Part shown: positions 1 to 13,059 of the stretch, piece by piece
How the letters are laid out: every line of letters starts with the position of its first letter
Numbering within the stretch: position 1 is the first letter of the stretch
Assembly: GCA_000231825.2 (NCBI GenBank)
Contig: JH720301.1
Location: 1,598,123 to 1,662,122 of the forward strand
Direction of reading: 5' to 3'
Source of the DNA: Tetrahymena elliotti 4EA
Taxonomy: Eukaryota > Ciliophora > Oligohymenophorea > Hymenostomatida > Tetrahymenidae
DNA: 64,000 nucleotides
The notes under the pieces: model-generated
Seen by the model: the letters and a program-made list of their open reading frames with translations, nothing else
Told to the model about the DNA's origin: nothing
Databases searched by the model: none
Made by a program: the position numbers and the translations under genes

Positions 1-3000
1 TACCAACCTTAGAATTACGAGCTATGTACCCCGTTTTACTCAAGTTTGTTAACTGCTTGAGACTAGTTGTTTAAGGTTCTTCTGTATTATTCTCAGTTGT
101 CCTCTTTTTTTGTTAGTTACTTAAAGGTAACCTAGACACTAAACTTTGGTAACTGAGCTATGTAGGTTTTTATTCTATGTTTTCTAGGTTCGAATCTTTT
201 TCAGTTAGTGGAATTTACTCATTACTATTGCTACTTAGATTTAAATTGTTTTAATTCTTTATTTATTTTTCTAATGGCGTAAGTAGTTATGGATTACTTT
301 ACTATTTTTTATCAATAATACTTGTTAAAGACTTTACTTCATTCTTTTAGAGTAATCCATAAGAGCCATAATTATTTACATTATTCTAAGTTGTATTTGA
401 GGAGGAAGAAATATTTTACAAAACCTTTTAATTCTTATTTCCTTATAATTGATTAGCGTTAACAGAATTATGTGTCATTGTTGATTGATATTGCTCATTA
501 ATAGCTGAATTGATTAAAACCTGTTATGTCTCATTTGAAGTTGAATTTTTTTCAAAAAGAAGTTTCTCTATGTTATCAAATCCTATCATAACGACAGTAA
601 TATTATCAAGAGTCTTTCTTGCTACAGATAATTTCATAATATTTTCAACAGATTTACCTGAGAATTCATGAACATTTTCTCCTACTGCTTCATTTTTAGT
701 AGTCTCCCATACTATTTATCCTATTTCTTGGCTAGTTAGTTTATCATAAATTCCATCACCTTTTAAAAAAAGGATAAATTAAAAATAAAATTATTAAGAA
801 TATTTTTTTACATCCCATAATAATAAAATCATGATTTGGCAGAATCTTAAATGATTTTATTTCAGGTGTGGAAACTACTACTTTAGGATTTCCACCATAA
901 CGAGGTAGCTTTGCTTCAATATCTCCAAAAGTTCTAGTGACAGATAATCTTCCTGGAAGTACACGATATGGTCCAACAATAGTTTAAGGTTCTTCTAATT
1001 TTCTATCAGTTGTGCTGATTTATTGAATCTTAGTTCTTTTATAAAATTGAATAACTATTAATTTGTAAAATTGAAACAAGTATTATAATAATTACTGATA
1101 AACTTTTCCTCCATTTTCATGTATTCTTAAATTTTCTACTTCATCCATGGGTTTATGATCTCTTGTTAGAGCATAAATATTTTTACCACCGTCTTAACTC
1201 ATAACAGCTCTGCTATCACCAACATTTGCAATATAACATGTATCACCTTGGATATTGATAAAAAATAAAGTCAGTAATTTGAATTTGATGCATAAAATTA
1301 TAAAAGCAATTAGCCTTTCTTAGTTAAATTGATTTAAAAGATTTTTTAATTTAAAAGCATATTAAATTATTACCAACAATGAGAACTACTAAAGCACAAC
1401 TACCTGATCTATCAAGTTAACCACCTCTATTAATTTATGATTAGGCTTATTTCAAAAATTGAATTTCTGCTTGTTCAAAACCATTTTTAATAGCTTCTTT
1501 AGGATTCCAAGGAAAATTTTGATCTTTAATTACATATTAATGTAAATGATCTCTTAAGAAATCTGCACAGTTCACTCCTCCATGCCCATCATAAACTCCA
1601 AAAAATGAGCACTTAGGCCATTGCTCATCACTTTATCTGTTTTATGGTTTCATGATGTTAAGAATAATAGAAACCCTATCTTCATTGTAATTTCTAACAA
1701 GTCCTTAATGAGTCTTAGCAGCATAGCAGCTAACAATACCATTTCTTTTTACAGAAAATTTGGTTGGATCAGCATCAGGAATAATTCCTTGAACAATTAA
1801 TAAATGATGAATAAATAAATAATTCAAAAGAATTTAATAGAATATGAAGGAAGATCTTATTTTTAATTAGTATTTACATGAGAAGTATTTATATTTTTTA
1901 GGTTTATTTTTAAAAAAGCATTTTACACCAAAATTTTAGATTTAAATGCGAAATTTTTAAACTTGACAATTTGAATTTGATAGATCTAAAAAATTATCAA
2001 AAGTAAGAGAAAAAAAAACATTTTAAAAGTTTATGAGAAATATTGTTTTTATCTTGAAAATATAAATACCTTTTTAGGCTTGTTCATATAAGTTGCATTC
2101 TTTCATCATCTCTAGAACTGATTCATCTAAATCTTCTATTTCTTCTTAATTATTTCCATTCCATGTTCCGTTTTATGAGGTCAAACTCTTGATAAAATGT
2201 TGTGTTTTTTTTATGAATCTGGTATCATCAGAATATGGAATAGCTATATTTTAGCTATTATTACTATTGTTTGAGTTGTTTGATATATTCAAGCTATAAC
2301 TTGCTGCTTATCCTTAAGAAGTTGATAGACTGCTGCTGTTTAAATTATTCATACCACTTTAATTTGTAGTAGTTGCTGGTGTGGATGTTGATAAAAGATT
2401 AAAACCACCTGTACTTATTAAATTAGGCGATTAAGCACTTTGTAGTGTAGGAGAGCGCTATTACTGTTTAGGCTAATTTTTTCTAATAGTGGTAAATCCC
2501 TTTTATGTTTAGCTTGATTAAGAGTTTGTGCTTCCTCCTTATTTTAGATTAGACATATAACCAGCATTTGATTATGAAAAGTAGAAATTATTATTTGTAT
2601 CAATATAAAGTTTTTTATTTTTGATGGAGTTAGGAGATTAATGTTGCTCAGCTTAACTATTATTTTATGACTAAATAATAGGAGATTAACATAGTGAACT
2701 GAGTTATTGATTATTATTTTAAGCGTTATTAGAAAGAATTTATTACTGGCTCTACTATTATTGCTATTAATATTAGTGCTACATTGATGTTGAATGTGCC
2801 TATCCATTAGGCTGAGACTTCTGCTTTTGCAAACCTAGCTAACTCTCAATATAACCGCTAGTATTAGTGAATGAATTCATACTTTAACCAAGAAATGATT
2901 TTGGGGAGCTAGAGCTTGATAGCTGTTTATTACTATTTTAAAGCTATTATTACTGTTAATGCTACATTGATTATCCATTATTATTAAAGATATTTCCAAA

Positions 3001-3404
3001 GTAATAATTATTATGAAATGCTGGAGAGGTCCCTTAAGTATTTGATGTATTAGAGCTCAAAATAGAAGCTTATCCATTACTAGTGGTATAGCTTGTACCT
3101 ATTTGTGATTAAATTGAGTATCCTTAAGAGTTTTAAGATATTTATTAGATAGATAAGTTAGTTTGAAGCGATAACTACTATTACTGCTACTGCTACTATT
3201 ATGACTAAGTTATAGGTTACAACTTCTTTTTTGACTAGAGTTATGAGTAGTTTATTCCTATTTATGTTTAAATAATATTGAATTAAAGCTTTGTGCTGAC
3301 TGAAATAGGTGGCTAAAATAATTTATTTTTTATGCTAGGAAAGAGAGTTAGTTTAAAAAATATTTACCTGAGGTCATCTATCTTTATTGAAGAAAATTAC
3401 TCAT
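1..3404 (-). CDS. PP2C-type Ser/Thr protein phosphatase, C-terminus beyond window
   Basis: Metal-dependent phosphatase that removes phosphate from Ser/Thr. Exons read 3404-3368, 3299-2070, 1787-1374, 1246-1096, 1014-812 and 759-1; all phases agree. About 420 residues rich in S, N, Q and T come first, then a PP2C domain with FFGVYDGHGG (metal-binding Asp), YIANVGDSRAV, SVTRTFGD, FIIMGCDGIYD and DNITVVMIGFD, in the family order. A further 250 residues of Q/N/S-rich tail stay open to the window edge with no TGA, so the true end is not seen. The start is the first ATG of the open frame; a second ATG lies nine codons on. The catalytic core looks intact. The substrate is unknown, and the long tails on both sides are unusual for the family but common in ciliates. 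Family call is firm; the small first exon is less so. Confidence 0.9.
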
Positions 3405-4412
3405 TTGTATTTGCTTTTTATCAAAAAATTTTGTTTGTATTCAGTATATTTTATTTTTATTGATTCTATTTTGTTTTGTTTTGATTCTAAATTTTATGTA
3501 CTTTGTTTGCTTTTTTGCAGTTGAATGTTCCTAATTAATTAGATGTTTATTTACTGAAGTGTTTGAATTCCCTATTCATTTACTTCACCTTTTTTAAGAT
3601 TTTGAAGTCTTTTATTTATTTGCTCTTTAAAATTTGTTATTTCTTGTTTTTACATACAATCATATGTACAAATATACATACTTCTTTCAATTTTATATTA
3701 TACAACGAAATCTACCAAGTTATTTACTCTGCTACTATTTTAATTATTGACTATGTATCATGTTATCAAAAAAAAAAACACTATCACCTCCTTTTTTAAA
3801 TGTCCAATAATAAAAGTATTCACAAATCAAAGTAAACATGATTAATTATTACTTAAAATTATTTTTACTTTTTTATTGTATTTTATTGTACTGGATTTTT
3901 TTATTTACTCTTTCTAAATAAATTTAATTTTGCATTTTATTTATTAAACTGCTCAATAAGTATATTAATTTTATGTTTAAAATATCATAATTTCAGTTAA
4001 GAATTATTAGTAGTAATTAGTTTGAAAAATCAGTAATTAAATGCATTTTAAATAGAAATAAAAATTAACATTTTAATTAAAAAACACAATAGAAAAGAAT
4101 GTTGAAAAAAAAATAAAATCAAAAAAATTCTATTTAATTTAACGAATAGATTACATAAATAAATGGAGGTTAGTTTATTGTAAGTATTTAAAGATATTGA
4201 AAAAAGTAGACATTTTACATAAAATATATATAAAAATTAAATACTAAATTAAACCTCATTAGTAATCGAGAGCTTTAATGGATGTTTTTTTATTTTTCAA
4301 CTAACAAATAGTTGTTTTTAATCTTTTAGATAGATAGGTAGAATCCAATCAAATTACATTATGAATACATGTAAAAATATTTATCAATTCAAATAAAATT
4401 TAGTAAAGTGTT
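3405..4412. other. AT-rich spacer upstream of the PP2C gene
   Basis: About 1 kb between the end of the PKA regulatory subunit gene and the start of the PP2C gene. Long A and T runs; no coherent coding frame or structured RNA was seen. It should hold the PP2C promoter. Confidence 0.6.
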
Positions 4413-6532
4413 TCATTAGTAGGCACTATATTTTTCAAGACCTTATTTTAACTTATCTTCAACTGCGACTAAACAATTTCTATAATCTCTTTCTCCAACT
4501 ATAAGTATGCTAGTTTTTTGAGCCTATAAATAATTGATTAATTTAATTTACTATCAAAAATAAAAATAAAAAATCTTACATTTGAAACAAATGTGAAGGG
4601 TTGAGGTTTTTAAGTCAACACAGGAATTTCACCAAAATAGTGTCCGCTTTCATATTTAAATAATTCTTTATCATTTTGCTTTGCTAAAACTTCTCCTGAA
4701 TATACTATATAAAAATTAGTGTTATTGCTACCCTATTTTTTATTAAAAATATTATTATTAATTTTAAATCCTATTAATTTCATTTTAAATTTTAATAATT
4801 TTATAAACTAATTCTTTGTTTGCCAAATAATTTAATAATTTCTCAACTAAATTCTTATTATAATACAATTATTCAAGTAATTTCTTTATTATTTATATTA
4901 ATCTACTATCTTGATTCTTAATTGAAGAAACTTGCTTTTTAATTTGCAATTCTGATTTTAAAAACCTCAGTAATAAAATTTTCTATTAGACTAAATTAAT
5001 AATAAATTCATTATTTTTTATGTTGTTCTTTATTTACTTAACTAAATTCTTATTAAAATATCTACTATCTTGATTGAAGAAATTTGCTTTTTTATAATTT
5101 GTAAATCTGATTTTAATTGACTAATTTATTAAGTTTTCTCTTGAGTTCTATTTTAATAGTTTTTTCTAAATTTATAATCAATTCCAAATTATTATTATTC
5201 TTTTTTATTTTATTACTATTCACTTTTTGCTTTTACTTTAAGAAAGGGATATTTCCTTTTTTTAAATGTTTTATGTTATAGAAAAAGAATTTTATTTTTA
5301 ATACTTGTTAAACAATAACTTCGTTCTTTGAAAAATCGCGAACTTCTACTGCATCGGCTAATTTTGTTTTTTCATAAGGGTCATCAATAGTTTTCAGTAA
5401 ATCAAATGTTTTAAAGAAATCTTCATAAAGTGTTCTTCTTTTCATAGAAGCATCCTTAACTATATGATTAAAAGTCTCTCTATCGAGACCATATAATACT
5501 ACATCAGTCTTAGCCTTAATAGAAGCAGCTCTTGGAGCATTATATAGAAGGGCAAGCTCTCCAAAATATTCTCCAGGCTAGTAAGTCTTCAAGTATGTAG
5601 GCTCAGGCTTATCAAAATACTTCTTAAAGCAATCTAATTCACCTGATTCTACAACATAAAGTAAGTTACCTTCTTCTCCTTGCTTTATAACTTAATCGCC
5701 AGCCCTATTTATAAAATTTTTTATAATATTATACTTCTCCAAACTATTCTATTATTAAATCAATTAATTTGCTGTTATTGAAAAATTCCATTTAACTTCT
5801 CTCTAAATATTTAAGTATGTCATTCTATCAAATAAAATTTAGTTGATGCTTTATGCTGATTATAAATATATTAATATTTTCTATTGAATAATAATAAATC
5901 TGAGTGGTCAGATAAGAAACCAATAAGCTTGTAATGCAAATTCAAATGGTTTCATAATGCATAGTTTAAAATTTGAGAGATTAGAATAAAAGGTAAATCA
6001 AAAAAAATGATTCATGAAAAAAAGTTAATTTTATATTTGTTTACTTGAAACGAACTTCTTCCATTGCGTTGACTACAATATTTCTTTCATTTTCTTCTAA
6101 AGCACTAAACATGAACACAGCTCCGAGACGTTTTTTGATATTTTCAACAGTTTCTTAAGGTTTTGCTATAACTCTTGCCTAAAAATTTTCTCTTTTATTG
6201 AACATGCCATAGGCCTCAGCAGAAACACTAACTCTTTGAATTTATTTATTAACTTTACGGACTTCTATTTCCTATACTTCATCATCACTTTCGTTAGAAG
6301 AGAAAGAATTTTCTTTTAAAAATTTTAATTATCAATTAGATTTAAATTATCTTTAAATGAAATTGGAAAAAATATGTTAGAACTTCCTCCTATTCTAATA
6401 AAAACTAAAACAATCTAGGGGAATTATTTGCTTGAATGATTGAACTTTAGCTTGGCTTAAGGAAGAGAAGAGAGCTATTTACTAATAAAAATTTTTGAAT
6501 AATTAAATAAATTAAATACTTCTTTTGTCCAT
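4413..6532 (-). CDS. cAMP-dependent protein kinase regulatory subunit
   Basis: Inhibitory subunit that holds the PKA catalytic subunit until cyclic nucleotide binds. Five exons: 6532-6520, 6312-6045, 5704-5305, 4732-4580, 4523-4413; 314 aa, stop TGA. The N-terminus is short, about 40 residues before the inhibitor site QRVSVSAEAYG, where a Ser sits at the position phosphorylated in type II subunits. The first nucleotide-binding domain has the full cassette FGELALLYNAPRAASI, with the Glu and Arg that hold cAMP. The second has FGEIPVLTQKPQPFTF: Glu kept, Arg absent. No room exists for the usual dimerisation/docking helices. Introns are 207, 340, 572 and 56 nt; the 572-nt one contains an internal duplication. 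Identity is firm; ligand choice (cAMP or cGMP) cannot be told from sequence. Confidence 0.9.
4845..5115. repeat. Diverged direct repeat inside a PKA-R intron
   Basis: Two related blocks, 4845-4960 and 5040-5115, sit inside the 572-nt third intron. Both start with AACTAAATTCTTATTA, carry ATCTACTATCTTGATT in the middle, then a GAAGAAA-TTGCTTTTT block and end in TCTGATTTTA. The first copy has extra A/T sequence in the middle. It looks like an old local duplication that enlarged the intron. Confidence 0.6.
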
Positions 6533-7884
6533 TTCAACTTGTTTGATACTTGCTGCTTTTATTATGTAAAGTTTATTTTCTTTTGTGTTTTATTTATTAG
6601 TGTTTTTTGTTAACTTTTTTATTTTATAATTTTTTATTTTATTTTCAAATAAATTCTTAAATCAAAAACAATATTAACAATTTATCATTATTGCATTGTA
6701 ATTAATAATTCATATTCTTTGTCTTTCTTCTCAAACTTTTTTATTATTTTCTTAATGAAATTTAGAACCATTAATGAACGAGTCATTTATAAATTTTCAG
6801 TATAAATTAATTATTAACTCATGATTCTTTCTAACTCAATAGGTTTTTATATTCAAGTTTATTAGCTTATCCAAAACACCACTATTACAGTTGATTTATC
6901 ATTAAAAATCCTCTTCGATTTAATGCTCCAGTAAATATTAAAAACTAGAATTTAACATTTGTAAACCAACATATTTTAAAAAGCTTTCTCACTAATTTTT
7001 ATTTATTTTTAATTTATAAAAATTAGAGATAACTTAATTTGATTACAGTCTTCAATTCTAGTTAAAATAATATTAAATGTATTTAGGTTTTTAAAATGTG
7101 AAATGTATTTTTTTATTATTTTTGATACAACTTACAACCAAAGATACGTAAATCAATTTTTAATTTTACTAGTCCCCTCTATTTCTTTTTTAGGAGTGTA
7201 AATTTATATCCATTAAAAATTACCAGTTAAAATTTTAATAAACGATGCACAATCATATTATAACAAAAAATAAATTAAATAAAATTCAAGTTTTTTTTTT
7301 TTAAAAAAAAACTATTATCACTATTTAGTTCAAGCACACATTTTAATTTCAGAACTCCTCATCTATGAAGTAATAAAACAACTAACTTAATGAATTATTA
7401 TTTAAAATTACTGTTGATCCTCAATAAAAATTTGATGTTTACTAACATTTTTTAATTTTCAGTACCTAAATTAATCCTCAATTCAAGTTTTAAAACATAT
7501 GTAAGGATTTGCGGCATATGAAATATTAATAAATTTATTGATATAAACAATTTTTTTTATTATTTTTAAAAAGATAAAATCTTTTTTGTAATGAATAAAG
7601 AATAAATAAAATTTTTGTTGAAATAGAATATTGATGATAAATTTTTAATTTAAAAATAAATAATAAAGAGTAAATAAAAAGTAGTAATTAAATTATTAAA
7701 ATATTTATTTATTTAATTTTTGCTTTCATACATAGTTTGTTTATTTAAGATGTTTTAATCATCCTTTTGAAATTATATTTTCTGTAAATGCTTTCATTTA
7801 CTACTCATTTATGACTGATTTATAGTCTATATTATTTTTATTTGTTGAGATTTATTAAATTTGAACTCTATTTTTATAGCTATT
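6533..7884. other. AT-rich spacer, no gene seen
   Basis: 1.35 kb between the start of the PKA-R gene and the end of the cyclin gene. I tried both strands with TAA/TAG as Gln and found only A/T runs and biased short frames. Confidence 0.55.
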
Positions 7885-10800
7885 TCAATTTTTTTGTTTA
7901 GACTCTTCTTTACTTGAGTAACTCTCTCTTCTTTTTTATTCTTCTTTATTTCCTTCAGAACTACTTTGCTATTCTTTTTTTTTGCCATCTTCTTTTTCTT
8001 TAGTCTATGATGTTTCACTTTCTTTCCTCTTAGAAGATTCATCTTTAGAATGATCTTTGTCTTTATGTCTATCCTTTCTATCACTTTCTTTATAATCATA
8101 ATCCTTATCACGATATCTATGTTTTTCTCTATCTCTATCTTTATAGTCACGGTCTCTTTCTCTATCATCTCTATAATCTCTTTCTTTGTAATCTCTATCT
8201 TTATCACGATCTCTGTCTCTATCATCTCTGTGGTCTTTTTCTTTTTCACGATCTTTATAATCTCTATCTTTCTTATGATCTCTGTCATAATATCTGTCTC
8301 TTTTTTCTCTATCCCTTTCTCTATCTTTATAATCACGATCATATTTTTTATCTCTGTAATCTCTATCATCATCACGATCATATTTTTTATCTCTGTAATC
8401 TCTATCGTCTTCACGATCATATTTTTTATCTCTATAATCTCTGTCATCTTCACGATCGTATTTTTTATCTCTGTAATCTCTATCATCATCACGATCGTAT
8501 TTTTTGTCTCTATAGTCTCTATCATCTTCACGATCATATTTCTTTTCCCTATATTCCCTATGTTCTCTGTCTTCTTTATCATAAGTTTTTTTCCTTTCTC
8601 TTTATCTCTCATAGTCTCTATCTCTTTCCCTATCTTTATCTTTGGGGTCATAACTAGATTCTTTACTATTTCTTTCTTTTTTTTATGAACTTACTACATT
8701 TTTTGCATCTTCTACTTTTGCACTATTAGATCTCTCTTGATTTTAATCACTATTAGCTTAAGAATTTTCTACTTTAGATGACTACCTTTCTAAAACCAAA
8801 CTGTTCATTCCATTTTCTGGTTATTACTTACTAGCTCCAATAGTAGAGGAAGATGTAATACCACTAGAATTACTTTAGCTATTAAGCTATTTAGTTTGAG
8901 AATTTTTATCTTATGAATTTTATTCTTCACTTATTGGTATTATACCTAAAGAATTCTATTAAGTATTTTCAGTAGTGGTTGATTTTTTATCTGTATGAGC
9001 ATTATTATCATGTGTAATCAGACTTGTTAAAGATAAAACTTTAGAATAGCCTTCAATATCCATTTCATCATCATTGTCAGCATTGTTATTCTTTTTATTT
9101 TCTGCTTCCTTTTATTCTTTTGGCTTATCACTTTGGTTCTAACTTTAACTCTAGCTTTAATTTGAACTTTAAATTTGGCTTTATGAATTTGTTGATTATT
9201 TTAATGATGATCCACTGCTTTAATTTTTGATAGAAGGTAGTGAAGTTTACTATTTTGTTTGTGGTTCTGATGATTTATTTGATGACAGATGTTAGTAAGT
9301 GTTAGAAGATGTTTTTAAAGAGCTGCTACTTGAATTTTAATTATAAGGATAAGTTTTTGAATTAGTTTTTAAAGAAGAAGATGATTCAACATTTTGAGAA
9401 TCTTATGATAAAATTTCTTTTGTACTAGTATGAGTATTATGAGTTTAATTTTCTTTACTACCGCTTGTATTTTGCTAATTTTAGTCTTCCTTTTATTCTT
9501 TTTATCCATTTTAAATATTGTTTTATAATCCATTTTCTTTTGATTAGGATTGTGGTTATATTTAAGTTTTGTCAGCTTGGTTAGTTTATGGAGTTGATAA
9601 ATTAAAATTACTTACACCTGCTGATGGGTTATCTTTTCTTTATTAGGTAATATTTGAAGAACCTATTTTTGTGGGCGTTGTAGTTGAAGATTAATTTAAT
9701 TTTGTAGGAGTATTCTATTGAATTTATTTAGTAGGAGTAGTTGAAGCAGTTAATTTAGTAGTGCTACCTGGTACTACTTTAGTTGGAGTAGCAGAAGTAG
9801 ATCTTGAAGAATTTGCAACTCCTACAGCAGGTTATACTCCGTTGGGGTTAACTTACCTTGGAGGTTATGGTGTTTATTTTTAAACTTAATTTGCTGTTAA
9901 TGGTTGCTAGGGTTAGCTTTTTTAAACATTTTATTGTATAGCTTGTTTAGGTTGCTAGCCTTAATTTGGGTTTTATACATTTGGTTTTGCTCCTTAAGTT
10001 AGTTACTATTATTATTAGGGTGGCTTTTAAATATTTGTATTGTTTGGTACTACATTGCCAGCTGGTTTATTAGCTGCTCCTTATCCATTAGAATTTGCAG
10101 TATTAGGTCTATTTGCACTTTGTCCAGGTATTGGTTAATTCAAAGATTTATTTAAATTTGTTCCAGATGTTGCTGTTTGAGGTTTAACTGCTCCAGGATT
10201 TGATTATTATAGTGGCTTATTAGCAATTTAAGGATTTACTTAAGTTTTCTAAGCACCTTAGGCTTATCCAGGAGCTGGTGCAGGATTAGGTTATGTTTTT
10301 ACTATATTTTAGCTGGTACCTTATCCTAATTAAGGATTTACAGGTCTAGGTTAGTTAGGATTTACATTTGTAGTTTAAGATTTATTTGTATTTGGATTCT
10401 AATTTTAAACTATTGGCTTATTTAGTGGATTATTTGTACCACCAGTATTGTTGTTAGGAGCTACGGGTTTATTCTACTATCCTTAAATTTAATTTTACAT
10501 AGGTTTTGGATTTACTCCTTGTGTATTCTATCCTTAAATTGCTGTTTTAGGAGCACTATTTGGTACACTAGTGGCTGTTGTTGCTCCTGTTTATTATTAA
10601 TTACTTACTGGTTTATTTACAGTTCCACTATTTTATCCTTATACTTATTACACTTAAGGTTTATTTGCACTTTGCTGCGAAGGATTTACAGTTTTTAGTT
10701 ATGAAGGGTTAGCAGCGATATTTCCATTATTACTTTAGCCGTTTGCTTATATTACAGGCTTTGTTGAGTTTTATACATTTTAGTTTGAAGTAGCAGGTAT

Positions 10801-13059
10801 GTTTGGTTTATTTTGATTTAAATTATTTGGATTACTTTAAGATTAAGAATTAGGAGGATTAATTATTTTATTTTATTGCTAGCCTTAGGTGCTATTTGGA
10901 TTAGCATTTAAAGGTTTGGTGATAGCTGCAGGGTTTGCTGGATTTTAAGATTTTTGAGGGTTTTATTAAGCAGCTTGCTGCTTTATTTATGATGAGCCTT
11001 AACTATTTGGGGTAGAATTTATTTTTGGAGGAATACCTTTTTAGGAATTTTATTAGACTGGAGTAGAAATAGAATTATTTTATGCTGGCTAAGTTATAGT
11101 AGTTTATTTATTTAATGGCTCCTCAATTTCCATGGAATTTGGATTAGTTTATAACTATTCTTTTTAAATTTAATTGGTTTATTGTTAAGGCTTTAAATTT
11201 TATGTCTAAGGATTGATGGTATTTTAACTATTTACTTTTATGTTTTAAATAGGTTTTTATTCATTACCCTTTGTTGGGTTAGTGTTAACTTTTACTTCTG
11301 GAGCATTATTAGGTTTTTATTATTGGATTTTAGATGAACTTCCATTCTCATCATTTTTTACTTAGCTTTCCTATTCAATTTACATTTCACTACTTGTAGA
11401 ATTATTTAAGTTATTGTTTTTTGATGGGTCAGCATTTGTTTATGTTGTTAAAGTAGCATTTTAAGATTATTTTTAATTACCACTATTCTATTACAATTAT
11501 ACTTTATTATTTATATTTTATTAAAGATTATTACTTGGTTATTATTGTTAAGGTTTAGCAATATTTGTCTAAGAAACACTATTATTTTATTATTAAGTTA
11601 AATTATTACTTTTTTACAACTAGATACTATTACTTTATTATAAAGGTTAAGGATTATTATTAGTTTTATTAATATTATTATTGTTAGAACTATTTTATTA
11701 CAATGGAATTTTTTTTCCAGGTTCTAATGGTGCTGGATTGGTCATAACAGGTTTGTTTAATTATGCAACATTATTTTATTTTTAAATTAAAAGTTAATTT
11801 TAATTTTCATTTAAGGTTGTATTCTATTCTGAAATAATTTTTTCTTGGCTACTACTTCCTTTATCTTCAGGTTCTACCTTTACTTGTTGTAGTAGATCTA
11901 CTTTGTTTAGTTATTCAATTTTAATTTATTAAATTTAATTATTCTAATCATTTTCTATCTGCATTTAAGTATCTTGATTTGGCTTAGAAACAATATTCTA
12001 ATCATTTTATGGAGGTTTTTCTTATTATTTTTTAAGGTTAGTTGTACTTTTTGAAAATGGTGCAAGTCCTATCATGCTAGCATTAGGTTTTTGATTAGCA
12101 GTTATTGTGTTTGTATTTATGACAGTTGCTTTATTAGCATTTAAATTATTAGTAGATGATCCCCTAGCTTCTGGTTTTTTAAAATTTATATTTTTCTTTT
12201 TTGCTTCACAAAATGCAATAAAATATTTCATTTAAATTTCTTTCAAGTCAAAAAGCTTAGCATTCTTAATTTTGAGTGAAATTTTTGTAATTAAATCTTA
12301 ATTCTAGTTAATAACCTCAATAACTTCAGTCGAAAAAATTTGTTAAATGCACATATTTTTTTAATTTAAAATAATCAAAACACAGCAAAGTCCTAGTATT
12401 TATTAATCATATAAAAATATTGTGTCGTATTCTAAAAAGACATTCATTGATAGCTTAATTACTTCTTGCTGTATTTGCAAGAATTCTTTTGAATTATTTT
12501 TTAGGAATTCTTATACATAATGCATTAGACTCTCAATAACACGATAAAGTGACTCTGTTTAGATATTTAACTTTAAATGTTCAAGGAAATCTTTTTCAAT
12601 TTCAGAATACTGCGAATCTCCAATAAACTTGCATTTATCCATTCCCTGCTTTAATTTTAAGGTTTTAATTTTTTCAATTATTTTATCTTGGATATGTATA
12701 TTTTAATTCTTCAAGGCTACAAAATAGCTTGTTAAACAAACCTATTCAATACTTGGACAAGTCACTGGACTCCATCTAAGAAAATATCTTTTTACAAGAT
12801 GCATGGTATCACTTAAAATTTTCAAATGTGTGTATATTTTATCCTCTCCAAAGTATTTTACTTTATCTAAATAATGGTGGAGCCATGCTAAATATCTTTA
12901 AATGATGATAGATTCTTCATAAAGAGTATATTTAACTTATTACCCATCAATAGTTAAATAAAAATCTGCTACTGTTTCCATTCTTTCTTCATTAATTTTT
13001 TCTAAAGTTTGCTCATCAAAAAGCATCAATCTAAAATTTTAGACTATTTTTTCATCCAT
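7885..13059 (-). CDS. Cyclin-fold protein (cyclin H/L/K/T-like) with giant low-complexity tail
   Basis: A single open frame of 1724 codons plus TGA, no intron needed. Residues 1-290 read as two cyclin folds: helix LVKRYFLRWSPVTCPSIEQ followed by VCLTSYFVAL resembles the first fold of transcriptional cyclins such as cyclin H, and EYDTIFLYDQQILGLCCVLI the matching helix of the second fold. Such cyclins activate a CDK that phosphorylates RNA polymerase II or other CDKs in the nucleus. Residues about 300-1350 are almost only N, Q, P, S, T, K with NKP and VNP phrases. The last 350 are charged, with 13-residue RDYRDKKYDREDD repeats and a K/E/S-rich end. RS- or RD-like tails occur in cyclins L and K, but this length is exceptional. 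The cyclin call rests on pattern reading only; the CDK partner is unknown. Confidence 0.7.
8334..8567. repeat. Six 39-bp tandem repeats inside the cyclin gene
   Basis: The marker CACGATC recurs at 8334, 8373, 8412, 8451, 8490 and 8529, exactly 39 bp apart. On the minus strand each unit encodes 13 residues of the form RDYRDKKYDR-D/E-DD. Copies differ mainly at third positions and at D/E, so protein sequence is held more tightly than DNA. Looser RD-rich copies continue to about 8100. Confidence 0.9.

Noticed and set aside
181..200. GGTTCGAATC resembling a tRNA B box
   Set aside because: It lies inside the PP2C coding frame, with no matching A box or cloverleaf around it.
8334..8567. CRISPR-like array
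   Set aside because: The 39-bp units are contiguous coding repeats with no spacers, in a eukaryotic gene.
8050..8688. Plus-strand hydrophobic frame of 212 codons
   Set aside because: It is the antisense of the RD-rich repeats of the cyclin gene; poly-I/F content is a by-product of that repeat.
12025..12354. A short protein starting at 12231 or 12354, resembling an SS18/SSXT domain
   Set aside because: The frame continues upstream without a stop to the ATG at 13059, and that extra part gives two cyclin-like folds; the SSXT resemblance is only the end of the second fold.
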